Below the pieces are notes generated by a model. It made no database searches. It saw nothing but the letters and a program-made list of their open reading frames with translations, and was not told where the DNA came from. Made by a program: the position numbers and the translations under genes. This document shows positions 1 through 7,336 of a DNA stretch of 13,613 nt, one piece after another. Numbering within the stretch: position 1 is the first letter of the stretch; every line of letters starts with the position of its first letter. The DNA is from an uncultured Prevotella sp. (GTDB lineage Bacteria > Bacteroidota > Bacteroidia > Bacteroidales > Bacteroidaceae): contig CAAGGA010000110.1 in NCBI GenBank assembly GCA_900769275.1, positions 1 to 13,613 of the forward strand, in the 5' to 3' direction.

Positions 1-36
1 GAGTTATGCCTTGCAAGGAGGAGGAAGACCGCAGGT

Positions 37-69
37 CAAACTTACGATTTGTACCGAAAAGAAACCAAA
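37..69 (-). promoter_or_regulatory. Bacteroidota-type promoter facing left out of the window
   Basis: On the minus strand TTTG (69-66) is followed 21 nt later by TAAGTTTG (44-37), which fits the Bacteroidota sigma-factor consensus TTTG / TAnnTTTG. It lies 100 bp past the end of mreC, so it would drive the next gene off the left edge. That gene could be mreD or a penicillin-binding protein by analogy with known operons, but it cannot be seen. Confidence 0.4.
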
Positions 70-124
70 AGATGACAAAACATCAAACCTACATGATTAA
101 TATTTTTGACGGTGGGAAACTTAT

Positions 125-148
125 CCCTTGGACTCACTGACCAAAGGG
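125..148 (-). terminator. possible hairpin terminator after mreC
   Basis: CCCTTGG (125-131) and CCAAAGGG (141-148) form a 7-bp stem with one bulged base and a 9-nt loop, 23 bp past the mreC stop codon. The following sequence on the minus strand is AT-rich but has no strong T run. It could end the mreC transcript. Nothing coding is visible between 1 and 170. Confidence 0.3.
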
Positions 149-170
149 AAGTAATTAATAGAACCCACCT

Positions 171-1028
171 TTATTTCTTTTCCAAAGAGTCTGTTGCCGC
201 ACGGAGTATGTCAAGCCGTTCCTGTATCCGGTCATCATCTATGACGCATACGTCACGGAGACGCGAGAAGTCGGTATAGAGATGCACCTGCAGCCGGTAT
301 GACAATCCATCACCGGAGTTATACACATGCAATATTTTTCCCACGGCTATGCCCGGGGGGAAGACAGAGGAATATCCACTTGTCACCACGCGGTCATAGA
401 GATTGAAGCGTGCATGGCGCGGAATGTCATCGACGTATGCCATCTGAGAGTTTCCTCCCGTCCAGTGCAGGTAACCGACATATCCGCGTCTGTCGATGGT
501 ACAGCTGATGCTCGACTTGCTGCTGAGCACCGGTATGACGACGGAATAATGCTTGCCCGCCATATATACGATACCCACCACTCCGGTACCGCACACCACT
601 CCCATATCCTTTCTTACTCCGTCAGCCTCGCCCTTGTCGATGGTGATGAGGTTGTCCTTTTTATCTACACTGTTTGAGACCACTTTGGCAGGTATCAGCC
701 TGAAATGCTCCAGCACCTTGATGCCAGTGCTCTTGGCGAGAGTGGTATCTACGTCCTTATCTGCCAATTGATTATAGAGCGACTGTACCTGCTGTTCGAG
801 ATAGACATTGCGGTGGGTCAGTTCCTCGTTGAGCTTTACGAGAGAGAAGAACTGCGTTATCTTCGCATTCACTTCATAGACCTTTCCCGCCACGGCATTG
901 GCGGAAGAGAACCATACCGAGCCCTGATAACTGTTGTACCGGAACAGCAATACGGCACTCAGCACCTCAAGCAAGGCGAAGAGGAACCAGTGGTAGTGTC
1001 GGGAAAGGAAGTCGAGGAGGTTGTTCAT
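171..1028 (-). CDS. mreC: rod shape-determining protein MreC
   Basis: MreC is the periplasmic, membrane-anchored scaffold of the elongasome. It connects cytoplasmic MreB filaments with the transpeptidase and glycosyltransferase that build the side wall. The 285-residue protein has a short cytoplasmic start, one membrane helix at about 13-30, a coiled coil at about 55-92 (the dimerisation helix of the family), and then the two-barrel MreC core from about 105 to 265, with recognisable stretches such as DNLITIDKGEADGV, GVVGIV and FPPGIAVGKI. The length is normal. It follows mreB with a 117-bp gap that holds a hairpin, so its expression may be partly uncoupled from mreB. No mreD is visible downstream within the window, although mreD often follows mreC. 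Confidence 0.95.
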   Translation of the reverse strand: MNNLLDFLSRHYHWFLFALLEVLSAVLLFRYNSYQGSVWFSSANAVAGKVYEVNAKITQFFSLVKLNEELTHRNVYLEQQVQSLYNQLADKDVDTTLAKSTGIKVLEHFRLIPAKVVSNSVDKKDNLITIDKGEADGVRKDMGVVCGTGVVGIVYMAGKHYSVVIPVLSSKSSISCTIDRRGYVGYLHWTGGNSQMAYVDDIPRHARFNLYDRVVTSGYSSVFPPGIAVGKILHVYNSGDGLSYRLQVHLYTDFSRLRDVCVIDDDRIQERLDILRAATDSLEKK

Positions 1029-1085
1029 GTAATGGAGATTTTAGATGGGTCTTGCCACCTTTAATGCAAGACATCAGCAAAGCAG

Positions 1086-1117
1086 AAAAAGTGACTGCCC
1101 GTAAAAAAGCAGCCACT
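1086..1117 (-). terminator. hairpin with T run between mreB and mreC
   Basis: On the minus strand AGTGGCTGC (1117-1109) pairs with GCAGTCACT (1098-1090), giving 9 bp with one G-T pair and a 10-nt loop. It is followed at once by a run of five T. It lies 29 bp after the mreB stop codon and 61 bp before the mreC start codon. It has the form of an intrinsic terminator or attenuator and would lower mreC relative to mreB. Confidence 0.5.
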
Positions 1118-1145
1118 CTTTGTCTTTCTGTTTCCTTTTGCCCTC

Positions 1146-2168
1146 TTATCTCATGAGGAAAGAGAAGCGGTCAATATTCTTCAAGGCAACGCCGGCTCCC
1201 TTTGCCACGCTGTGCAATGGGTCTTCGGCTATATGGAATGGTATGCCTATCTTGTTCTGAAGACGCACGTCAAGACCTCTTAATAATGCACCTCCGCCAC
1301 TGAGATAAATACCATTCTTCACGATGTCGGCATAAAGCTCGGGTGGTGTATTCTCCAAAGCGGAGAGGACAGCGTTCTCTATCTTTGCCACCGTCTTGTC
1401 AATGCAATGTGCTATCTCCTGATAGCATACCGGTATCTCCATCGGGAGAGCCGTGATGCGGTTAGGACCATGGACGATATAGTCTTCCGGTGCCTCGTCG
1501 CCGAGGTCTGTCAGTGCCGAGCCTACGTGTATCTTGATGCGCTCCGCCATACGTTCCGATACCTTCACGTTGTGCTGGCGCGCCATATACTCCTGGATGT
1601 CGGAGGTCAGTTCGTCGCCTGCCACGCGGATGGAGTTGTTGCTGACGATACCTCCGAGGGATATGACGGCTATCTCCGTAGAGCCTCCGCCGATGTCAAC
1701 AATCATGTTTCCCTCAGCCGCCTCCACGTCAATGCCGATACCTATGGCTGCCGCCATTGGCTCAAAGATAAGATATACGTCACGTCCGTCAGCGTGCTCA
1801 GCAGAGTCACGCACTGCACGCAACTCCACCTCAGTGCTTCCTGACGGCACACCGATGACCATACGGAGCGAAGGTGAGAAGAGATGACGTCCGGAGTGCA
1901 CCATCTTTATCAGTCCGCGCATCATCTGCTCGCAGGCCGTGAAGTCCGCAATGACACCATCGCGCAGAGGACGTATGGTGCGGATGTTGTCATGAGCTTT
2001 CTCATACATGCTCTTGGCTCTGTCGCCAACGGCTATCATCTCATTGGTGCGACGGTCAAGAGCCACCACCGATGGTTCATCAACGACAATCTTGTCATTG
2101 CTGATGATGATGGTGTTGGCAGTGCCGAGGTCCATCGCTATTTCCTGTACAAAAGAGAAAAATCCCAT
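1146..2168 (-). CDS. mreB: rod shape-determining protein MreB (bacterial actin)
   Basis: MreB is an ATP-dependent actin-like protein that forms short membrane-bound filaments and guides side-wall peptidoglycan synthesis. The 340-residue sequence has all the actin-fold nucleotide motifs: phosphate-1 DLGTANT (13-19), phosphate-2 DIGGGSTE (158-165) and the adenosine motif YLSGGGALLRG (288-298). MGFFSF at the start matches the family's short amphipathic membrane-targeting segment. The start codon is preceded by AGGAAAAG, a purine-rich ribosome site. It begins 27 bp after the cyclohydrolase gene, which suggests one transcript. Identification is secure and the gene is full length. Confidence 0.97.
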   Translation of the reverse strand: MGFFSFVQEIAMDLGTANTIIISNDKIVVDEPSVVALDRRTNEMIAVGDRAKSMYEKAHDNIRTIRPLRDGVIADFTACEQMMRGLIKMVHSGRHLFSPSLRMVIGVPSGSTEVELRAVRDSAEHADGRDVYLIFEPMAAAIGIGIDVEAAEGNMIVDIGGGSTEIAVISLGGIVSNNSIRVAGDELTSDIQEYMARQHNVKVSERMAERIKIHVGSALTDLGDEAPEDYIVHGPNRITALPMEIPVCYQEIAHCIDKTVAKIENAVLSALENTPPELYADIVKNGIYLSGGGALLRGLDVRLQNKIGIPFHIAEDPLHSVAKGAGVALKNIDRFSFLMR

Positions 2169-2195
2169 ATTTCTTTTCCTGAATAAAGAGTAAAT

Positions 2196-2795
2196 TTACT
2201 TGGTGCTCTCAAACCACGCATTGATAGCCGTGTCATAGTGTGAACTTACGCCAAAGGCACGTGTAGCAAACTCACGGCGCTGTGCGAGGGTTGTTGCAGC
2301 TCCCTGCTCGTTGCAGATATCGAGAAGCAGCTTATACTCAGCCTTGGAAGGAATGATGACAACGTCGTTGAAATTCTTTGCTCCTGCGCGGATGAGTGAA
2401 ATGCCGCCGATGTCAATCTTCTCTATGATGTCTGCCTGCGAAGCACCGCTTGCCACGGTCTGCTCGAAAGGATAGAGGTCAACGATGACGAGGTCTATCT
2501 CCGGTATCTCATATTTCTGCATCTGCTCCCTGTCCCCCTCGTTGTCACGACGACCGAGTATGCCTCCGAATACTTTCGGGTGCAAGGTCTTCACACGTCC
2601 GCCAAGGATGGAAGGATATGTAGTGAGGTCTTCCACTGCCTGACATTCATAGCCGAGAGACTCAATGAATTTCTGCGTACCACCTGTAGAAAGGAACTTC
2701 ACACCTTCCTCATTCAACTTTGCAAGGAGGTCGTCAAGACCGTCCTTATGGAAGACTGACACCAATGCCGTCTTAATCTTTTTTGTTTCTGCCAT
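2196..2795 (-). CDS. purH: stand-alone IMP cyclohydrolase (N-terminal domain of PurH)
   Basis: IMP cyclohydrolase closes the ring of FAICAR to give IMP, the last step of de novo purine synthesis. Motifs of the MGS-like PurH N-terminal domain are present: LVSVFHKDGL, FLSTGGTQKFIE, the GGRVKTLHPKVFGGIL segment, IVDLYPFE and the KIDIGGISLIRAGAKNF segment. The ATG at 2795 is preceded by AAGGA at 8 nt. An upstream in-frame extension would need a TTG at 2828 and is less likely. The protein has about 199 residues and ends exactly at the domain border, whereas bifunctional PurH has about 500 and carries AICAR transformylase as its second domain. No trace of that second domain lies in the 27 bp before mreB, so the transformylase must be encoded elsewhere. 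Confidence 0.9.
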   Translation of the reverse strand: MAETKKIKTALVSVFHKDGLDDLLAKLNEEGVKFLSTGGTQKFIESLGYECQAVEDLTTYPSILGGRVKTLHPKVFGGILGRRDNEGDREQMQKYEIPEIDLVIVDLYPFEQTVASGASQADIIEKIDIGGISLIRAGAKNFNDVVIIPSKAEYKLLLDICNEQGAATTLAQRREFATRAFGVSSHYDTAINAWFESTK

Positions 2796-2850
2796 ATAAA
2801 TATTCCTTGTATGTTTTATCGTTTCCAATATTGTAATGCAAAATATGGTG

Positions 2851-2882
2851 CAAAGTTACTCATTTTTTCATTAATAATCTAA
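2851..2882 (-). promoter_or_regulatory. promoter of the cyclohydrolase-mreB-mreC operon
   Basis: TAACTTTG on the minus strand (2858-2851) is an exact TAnnTTTG -7 element. At 20 nt spacing upstream lies TTAG (2882-2879), one base off the TTTG -33 element. The predicted transcription start leaves a leader of roughly 50 nt before the ATG at 2795. Confidence 0.6.
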
Positions 2883-3397
2883 CATTCCCAATGTTTTTTC
2901 TCCCCAAACGTGAAAATCGCCGGTTTTTCTTACGATATGTCATCGTCCGCATACACCGTTACGGAGATTGGCCGTACGGAGCGGCATCATCCGCCGATGA
3001 TTATTTTGTCCTATCATCGACATTTCTTTTTTACTTTTACAACACACTGAAAACCAATACCATACAAAAAAGAGTTGATATTGCGTTGCAAAAGCGGCGC
3101 TATTACAGGGTAATATCTATGAGTCCACTTGAAAAAGTCAGAGCACTATCAAATTGAAACTTAGATAGGTGATAAGCAGATGAAAACCATACGTTATTTG
3201 CCTACTTGCACACTTTTTAAAGTTCAAAATTGAAAAGCTTTGTTCTTTTGCTTACGGACTATAACTAAAATTTGTTAATCGAAATTTTCAAGCCACTTTT
3301 TCAAGTTGGCTCATCTATGCTTTTACAACGCAATATCAACGCTTTTACAACGTAATAACGGCGTTATCATTTTTGTCCTATTCATGCCCGGCCTGCC
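2883..3397. other. gene-free stretch with repeats
   Basis: No credible gene is present: the one open frame of 88 codons has no family resemblance and runs into the repeat arms. The stretch holds a 7-bp hairpin (CGATGAT 2995-3001 with ATCATCG 3013-3019), the inverted 22-bp repeats listed separately, and an 11-bp word TTTTGTCCTAT present at 3004-3014 and again at 3371-3381. The two words bracket the repeats like a possible insertion footprint. Confidence 0.5.
3074..3362. repeat. inverted and tandem 22-bp repeat element (MITE-like)
   Basis: The 22-mer beginning GTTGATATTGCG at 3074-3095 recurs as its reverse complement at 3319-3340 with one mismatch. A second, diverged tandem copy follows at 3341-3362, and a decayed one sits at about 3096-3117. 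Nested inside, ACTTGAAAAAGT (3127-3138) is the exact reverse complement of 3295-3306, and the flanks of this inner pair also match partly. The whole therefore folds into a long imperfect stem of about 270 bp. It carries no gene. It could be a non-autonomous mobile element or the decayed end of one, and it lies next to two ATPase gene remnants. Confidence 0.55.
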
Positions 3398-3529
3398 ACT
3401 GACCAGATAAGGCGTAAGGACTATCTGGCAAAGATAGCGGAATACACCGGCGACATTCTCCTCGTGGGCATCAGTTACGGCAAGGAGACGAAGCAGCATA
3501 CCTGCAAGACAGACAGAGTAACGAAATGA
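3398..3529 (+). pseudogene. C-terminal remnant of a DUF1703-type AAA-ATPase/nuclease
   Basis: The frame from 3398 to the TGA at 3529 reads TDQIRRKDYLAKIAEY followed by GDILLVGISYGKETKQHTC. This is the typical tail of the large Bacteroidota AAA-ATPase-like proteins with a C-terminal PD-(D/E)XK-related domain (DUF1703 type), where a phrase such as ILLVGINY..KTKKHTC ends the protein. Only about 43 codons remain of the usual 500 or more, and there is no start. The break coincides with the end of the 22-bp repeat element, so insertion or deletion through that element probably removed the rest. The assignment rests on a short match from memory of the family. Confidence 0.6.
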
Positions 3530-3684
3530 TTAAGGGTGGATTATACTAAGGGTGGTTCTATTATTTTCCACCTGAGCAATGCCGAATCTTGCATGACTGT
3601 TCCACGCTTCTTTTATCGGAAAACCGAGGGACACAGGCGCAAGTTCAACATAGAACTGCAATTTCTCAACTCCAAGAGAGTGCT

Positions 3685-3709
3685 TTTACGAAAAGATTTC
3701 GTAAATTTG
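3685..3709 (+). promoter_or_regulatory. palindrome overlapping a TAAATTTG promoter element
   Basis: TTTACGAAA and TTTCGTAAA (3685-3693 and 3697-3705) form a perfect 9-bp inverted repeat around a 3-nt loop. TAAATTTG (3702-3709) fits the Bacteroidota -7 element and overlaps the right arm. The ATG of the DUF4143-like fragment follows 27 nt later. No TTTG is seen at the -33 distance. It may be an operator-like site or the end of a mobile element. Confidence 0.35.
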
Positions 3710-3735
3710 CACTTGCTAGTTGAATCCGCGCTGTT

Positions 3736-4098
3736 ATGAGAGACGAACAGAGTGTTAATCTCGGTGCTGTATATGAGAGTGTCGTTGCCCAGGAGTTGGC
3801 TGCCCATGGTTTCTCGCTTTTTTATTATGACAATAGGAAGAACGGTGAAGTGAATTATCTGATAGATGATTATGAAAGCCTTTCGGTATTGCCAATCGAG
3901 GTGAAGTCGGGCAGGGACTATACCATTCACAGTGCATTGAACAAGCTATTGACGAATCCCGATTATCATATAAAGTCGGCGATTGTGGTGAGCAACGAGC
4001 GTGTGGTTCGTCAAGTCGGCAATGTCAAGTATCTCCCTATCTACTATATTATGTTTCTTGTTAAAGAGGATATGGGAAGCGAAGAGGTGATATTCTGA
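3736..4098 (+). pseudogene. C-terminal fragment of a DUF4143-type AAA ATPase
   Basis: The 120-residue frame matches the last third of the common Bacteroidota AAA_14/DUF4143 ATPases: LGAVYESVVAQELAAHGFSL, then GEVNYLID, LPIEVKSG, SALNKLL and the closing YLPIYYIMFL. The last domain has a PD-(D/E)XK-like fold. The E-x-K half (IEVKSG) is present, but the acidic residue usual in GEVDF is Asn here, so nuclease-type activity would be lost. The ATPase part of about 250 residues with its Walker motifs is absent. Directly upstream in frame is a stop codon (3721-3723). An ATG and a promoter-like element could allow expression of the fragment, but it is most simply a decayed gene. Confidence 0.65.
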
Positions 4099-4114
4099 AA
4101 AAAAATAGAAAGCT

Positions 4115-4183
4115 ATGAAGAGAGAGAAGACTGTATTATTGGATATATTATTACCTCAGTTCGGGATAAGAAATAGTCTGTAA
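4115..4183 (+). other. 22-codon frame containing LPQFG (possible IS remnant)
   Basis: A small frame (ATG 4115, TAA 4183) encodes MKREKTVLLDILLPQFGIRN and two further residues. Its second half shares an 18-nt sequence (4152-4169, two mismatches) with the next small frame at 4240-4257. The duplication resembles the ends of a lost insertion sequence or two copies of a transposase N-terminus. I do not know the family, and expression as a peptide is not supported. Confidence 0.3.
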
Positions 4184-4212
4184 AAAAAATTGGTAGCCTC
4201 ACAAATATTTTG

Positions 4213-4265
4213 TACCTTTACAGATGAAAATCAAACAGTTACCACAGTTCGGGACAAACAACTAA
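4213..4265 (+). other. promoter-like TACCTTTA and 13-codon LPQFG frame
   Basis: TACCTTTA (4213-4220) resembles a -7 element and lies just before the ATG at 4224. The frame MKIKQLPQFGTNN ends at 4265 and overlaps the last bases of the MATE gene on the other strand. The LPQFG codons belong to the 18-nt repeat shared with 4152-4169. It is probably the 5' edge of an insertion-sequence transposase cut short; a leader peptide is a weaker alternative. Confidence 0.3.
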
Positions 4266-5626
4266 CCAACCGCCCCTCTCCTATATTCCAAAAAGAACAG
4301 GACACCAGCCGTAGAGAGTCCAAAAGGCATACCCATCCATACTCCTACACTACCCCACTGCATGACGAAAGCGAAGAAATAACTCAGCGGTATGCTTACC
4401 ATGACATAAGCTATAAAAGCGTAAAGCATCATCCGCTTTACCCTCTCCAGTCCTCGCAAGGCATTGGCAAAGACTATCTGCGTAGTATCACCAAACTGAT
4501 ACAGGAAGAAGCAAGGCAGGAGGGCAAAGGCTGCGGCTGCCACCTCCTCACTGTCCGTAAAGCAATAGACAAGGGGTTCACGCAAAACGTATATCACAGT
4601 TATAATCATCACGATGACTCCGAGCGAAAGGAAGAATGCAGAAGAGGCGATACGACGTACCCTTACCCAATCATCTGCCCCACGTGACTGACTTATCAAC
4701 ACACTTGCTGCCGCTCCAATGCCATAGATTACCTGAAAGCAAAGCGTCGCTATCGTGCACATCACCTGATGCGCCGCAAGGGCTATCGCCCCAATCCATC
4801 CCATGAAGACAGCACTGACATTAAAGGACGAAGCCTCCAGACCCAACTGTATGCTGATGGGAAGTCCGACGAAAAACACATGACGCATACCGGACATGGC
4901 AGGTCGAACCCGCCATACGCTCACACCCTCCCCCCCGCAGCTAAACACATCCTCATATTTCCTGCAGGAAAATATTGCCACAGCAAGCGCAACAAGGCAG
5001 AAGATACGAGCCAGAAGCGTTGCAATGCCGGCTCCCAGCAGACCTAAACGGGGAAAGCCGCAAACACCGAAAATCAAAAACCAGTTGAGCAGGATATTCA
5101 GGACGTTGGAGGCAAGCATCAGCCACATGGGAATCTTTGTCTCTCCTATCGCATCCGAAAACTGTTTCAGGGCATTGAACACCGCCATAAAAGGCACGGA
5201 GAAAAGCAGAGTAAGGAAATAAGGTTTTACCAAAGGCAATATCTCCTCCGGTTGATTCAGCACTCCGATATTCAGATATAGAGCCGAGAGCCCCGCCACG
5301 ACGACAAGGCTGACGACAAAATTGACTATGACACTCTCCACCAATGACTGCACCACACCCCTCTTATCCCCACTGCCAAAAGCAGAACCGATGATTGGCG
5401 TGGAAGCGTATGATATGCCGAGGATGAAGAAGATGACGAGATTGAATATATTATTCACCAAACCGGCAGCAGCAAGCGCATCCGTACTATAATGTCCTAC
5501 CATGATAGTGTCAGCAAACTGCTGCGCTATCGTGCCCAACTGCCCCACGATAATGGGGATGCCAAGCAATATTATTGACTTTATGATTTCTTTCACAAAT
5601 GCAAAGTTACAACTTTTTTCCCTCAT
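4262..5626 (-). CDS. MATE family multidrug/sodium or proton antiporter
   Basis: This is a 12-helix inner-membrane exporter of the multi-antimicrobial extrusion family (NorM/DinF type), which expels cationic drugs or metabolites in exchange for Na+ or H+. The 454 residues show the family opening (LLGIPIIVGQLG, QFADTIMVGHY, DALAAAGLVNN), two six-helix halves, and the second-half landmark AIALAAHQV. The length is normal, but the substrate cannot be told. The longest frame starts at ATG 5626, yet the best promoter element (TAACTTTG, 5609-5602) lies inside it. Translation may instead start at the GTG at 5596 (residue 11), just before the first helix. It diverges from rmuC, and its 3' end abuts the LPQFG remnants. 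Confidence 0.9.
   Translation of the reverse strand: MREKSCNFAFVKEIIKSIILLGIPIIVGQLGTIAQQFADTIMVGHYSTDALAAAGLVNNIFNLVIFFILGISYASTPIIGSAFGSGDKRGVVQSLVESVIVNFVVSLVVVAGLSALYLNIGVLNQPEEILPLVKPYFLTLLFSVPFMAVFNALKQFSDAIGETKIPMWLMLASNVLNILLNWFLIFGVCGFPRLGLLGAGIATLLARIFCLVALAVAIFSCRKYEDVFSCGGEGVSVWRVRPAMSGMRHVFFVGLPISIQLGLEASSFNVSAVFMGWIGAIALAAHQVMCTIATLCFQVIYGIGAAASVLISQSRGADDWVRVRRIASSAFFLSLGVIVMIITVIYVLREPLVYCFTDSEEVAAAAFALLPCFFLYQFGDTTQIVFANALRGLERVKRMMLYAFIAYVMVSIPLSYFFAFVMQWGSVGVWMGMPFGLSTAGVLFFLEYRRGAVG
5602..5609 (-). promoter_or_regulatory. TAACTTTG element inside the annotated MATE start
   Basis: TAACTTTG on the minus strand (5609-5602) is an exact -7 match, but no TTTG lies at 19-21 nt upstream. 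If used, the transcript would begin near the GTG at 5596 and would be almost leaderless. It could also be chance, since the bases also encode CNF. Confidence 0.35.
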
Positions 5627-5629
5627 TTA

Positions 5630-5661
5630 TTTGTAATATGACATTTTTTTCACTAACTTTG
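5630..5661 (+). promoter_or_regulatory. rmuC promoter
   Basis: TTTG (5630-5633), a 20-nt spacer and TAACTTTG (5654-5661) match the Bacteroidota promoter consensus exactly. The leader to the rmuC ATG is about 160 nt and contains the octamer repeat hairpin. Confidence 0.75.
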
Positions 5662-5684
5662 CAAGGGGGAGAATGGAGGTTTTG

Positions 5685-5809
5685 TTTTACGGTTATAAGG
5701 TTATACGGTTGTGCGGAAGTCACAATCAGCCTTGACAAATTTCTGTAAAACCGTATAACCGTATAACCGTATAACCGTATAACCGTAAAACCTTATAACC
5801 TTATAACCG
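5685..5809 (+). repeat. octamer-repeat hairpin in the rmuC leader
   Basis: The right arm has 8-bp units: CCGTATAA four times (5751-5782), CCGTAAAA, CCTTATAA twice, then CCG. The left arm (5685-5711) carries the reverse complement in about three units built on ACGGTTAT and AAGGTTAT. The arms enclose a loop of roughly 35 nt and end 17 nt before the rmuC ATG. In RNA this is a long AU-rich stem that can pair in several registers. Copy number may vary by slippage. It is unlike CRISPR, having no spacers. Confidence 0.8.
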
Positions 5810-5826
5810 AAAATTAACTAAAAACA

Positions 5827-7239
5827 ATGGAACTAATCATAGCACTGTCCGCTGTCATACTTGCCGTAGCCTTCGGAGTATATGCCCTGCGAAATAGAGG
5901 AAAGGCGAATGCCGGGGACGAGGAAAACGTGAGAATACGATTGGAGGGAGAATACGGAATGAAGATTGTAGAACTGCAAAAGGAACTGCAGATGCTGCGT
6001 CAGCATACCGACAGCCAGATAGACGAGGCAAAGAAAGCCCTCGTCAGCGAACGGGAAGCGAAAGAAAAACTCGCATCCGAAAACTCTTCCCTCAAAGCTG
6101 ACCTGCAGACTGCACAGAGCCTGCTGCAACAGACCAAGGAGAATGCGAAGAAAGCGGAGACTGACAGGGAAGAAAAATTCCGCACAGAACTGAACCTCGC
6201 ACGGCAGGAGATGCGTGCGCAGTTTGAGAAAGAGATGCTGGAACGCTCCCAGATACTCAAGGACGAGGCTAACGAACGCATGGAAGCCTTGAAGAAAACC
6301 AACACGGAACAGATGGAGAACATCGTGGGACCGCTGCAGAAAGAACTGGAAGGCCTGCGCAACCTCGTCGATGCAAGCCACAAGGAGCAGACGAAAAACA
6401 CGTCATCTCTCGAAGCAAGCATAAAGGCTGTCTTCGAACACGACCGTAAGCGTGACGAGACAACGCGCGAACTTGCCAACGCCCTGAAGAACCACGGCAA
6501 GGTGCAGGGCGACTGGGGCGAGCAGGTGCTGGAGAATATTCTCCGTGACAGCGGACTGAGAGAGGGCGAAGAGTATTACAGACAGATGAACGTGAAGTCG
6601 GAGACAGGCGACAACGAGCGTCCCGACATCGTGGTAAAGGGTGCAGACGGCTCAAGCATCATTATCGACTCTAAAGTCTCGCTGACAGCCTACACCAACT
6701 ATGTCGGTGCTGACAGCGAGGAAGAGAGACTGGCTGCCATTAAAGAAAACTACGACTCTATCTGGAAACACGTCACGGAACTCGCCGAGAAAAACTATCC
6801 CAAGGACGTGGAGAAAGCCATGCCCATCGTGCTAATGTTCGTCCCGAACGAGGGAAGCTACATCCTCGCCATGAACAAAGACCCGCAACTCGGGTCGAAA
6901 GCATTCAGGAAGAACGTGCTTATCATCAACCCTACAAACCTCATGGTGGTGCTGAAACTCATGTTCCTCACGTGGCAGAACACCCGTCAGGAGAAGAACA
7001 ACCGTGCCATCCTCACCGCCGCCAGCAAAATATACGAGAAGTACTCCACCTTTGCAGAGGGTTACATCACATTGGGCAACCAACTGAACACCGCCCGCAA
7101 TACCTACGACAAGGGTCTGGGACAGCTGCGTGACGGCAAGGGCAACCTCTCCAAACAACTGCAAGACCTGCTACGCTACGGAGTGACGCCGACAAAGCAA
7201 ATCCCCGATGCTGCCAAATCGCTTGAAACAGAGGAGTAG
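5827..7239 (+). CDS. rmuC: DNA recombination protein RmuC
   Basis: RmuC proteins limit recombination at inverted repeats in E. coli and are thought to act as nucleases or scaffolds on DNA. The biochemical role is only partly known. The 470-residue protein has an N-terminal membrane helix (1-21), a long coiled coil (about 35-215), and the RmuC core from about 220 to 430 with GDWGEQVLENIL (228-239), RPDIVV (265-270), IIIDSKVSL and a MFVPNEGSYILA segment. The core is related to PD-(D/E)XK nucleases; the acidic residue of RPDIV and the D-S-K of IIDSKV fit that motif. The length is typical. It stands alone on the plus strand with its own promoter and a convergent kinase gene downstream. Confidence 0.95.
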   Translation: MELIIALSAVILAVAFGVYALRNRGKANAGDEENVRIRLEGEYGMKIVELQKELQMLRQHTDSQIDEAKKALVSEREAKEKLASENSSLKADLQTAQSLLQQTKENAKKAETDREEKFRTELNLARQEMRAQFEKEMLERSQILKDEANERMEALKKTNTEQMENIVGPLQKELEGLRNLVDASHKEQTKNTSSLEASIKAVFEHDRKRDETTRELANALKNHGKVQGDWGEQVLENILRDSGLREGEEYYRQMNVKSETGDNERPDIVVKGADGSSIIIDSKVSLTAYTNYVGADSEEERLAAIKENYDSIWKHVTELAEKNYPKDVEKAMPIVLMFVPNEGSYILAMNKDPQLGSKAFRKNVLIINPTNLMVVLKLMFLTWQNTRQEKNNRAILTAASKIYEKYSTFAEGYITLGNQLNTARNTYDKGLGQLRDGKGNLSKQLQDLLRYGVTPTKQIPDAAKSLETEE

Positions 7240-7331
7240 GTTGGTTGTTTGGTTGATTAGTTGTTTGGTTGATAGTATTCGCCTCATTTGCGCCACATCC
7301 AACCAAACAACTAAACAACCAAACAACTAAA
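7240..7331. repeat. 8-bp-period hairpin between convergent rmuC and kinase genes
   Basis: The left arm (7240-7270) repeats GGTTGTTT/GGTTGATT and the right arm (7299-7330) repeats AACCAAAC/AACTAAAC. Both have 8-bp period and are complementary. The loop core at 7271-7300 (GATAGTATTCG...CGCCACATCC) is 28/30 identical to 10454-10483. The element starts directly after the rmuC stop codon and ends 6 bp before the kinase stop codon, so it could serve as a two-way terminator. It is the second of three such hairpins here. Confidence 0.8.
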
Positions 7332-7336
7332 CCCAA

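Noticed and set aside
2796..2828. Eleven-residue extension of the cyclohydrolase
   Set aside because: It would start at TTG, while an ATG with AAGGA lies at 2795, where the family sequence begins.
2891..3157. 88-codon plus-strand frame
   Set aside because: No recognisable features; it overlaps the repeat arm and has no ribosome site.
4190..4687. 165-codon plus-strand frame
   Set aside because: It lies antisense to the MATE gene, with low-complexity His/Tyr/Arg composition and no domain.
5751..5806. Possible CRISPR array
   Set aside because: The 8-bp units are contiguous, have no spacers and form hairpin arms.
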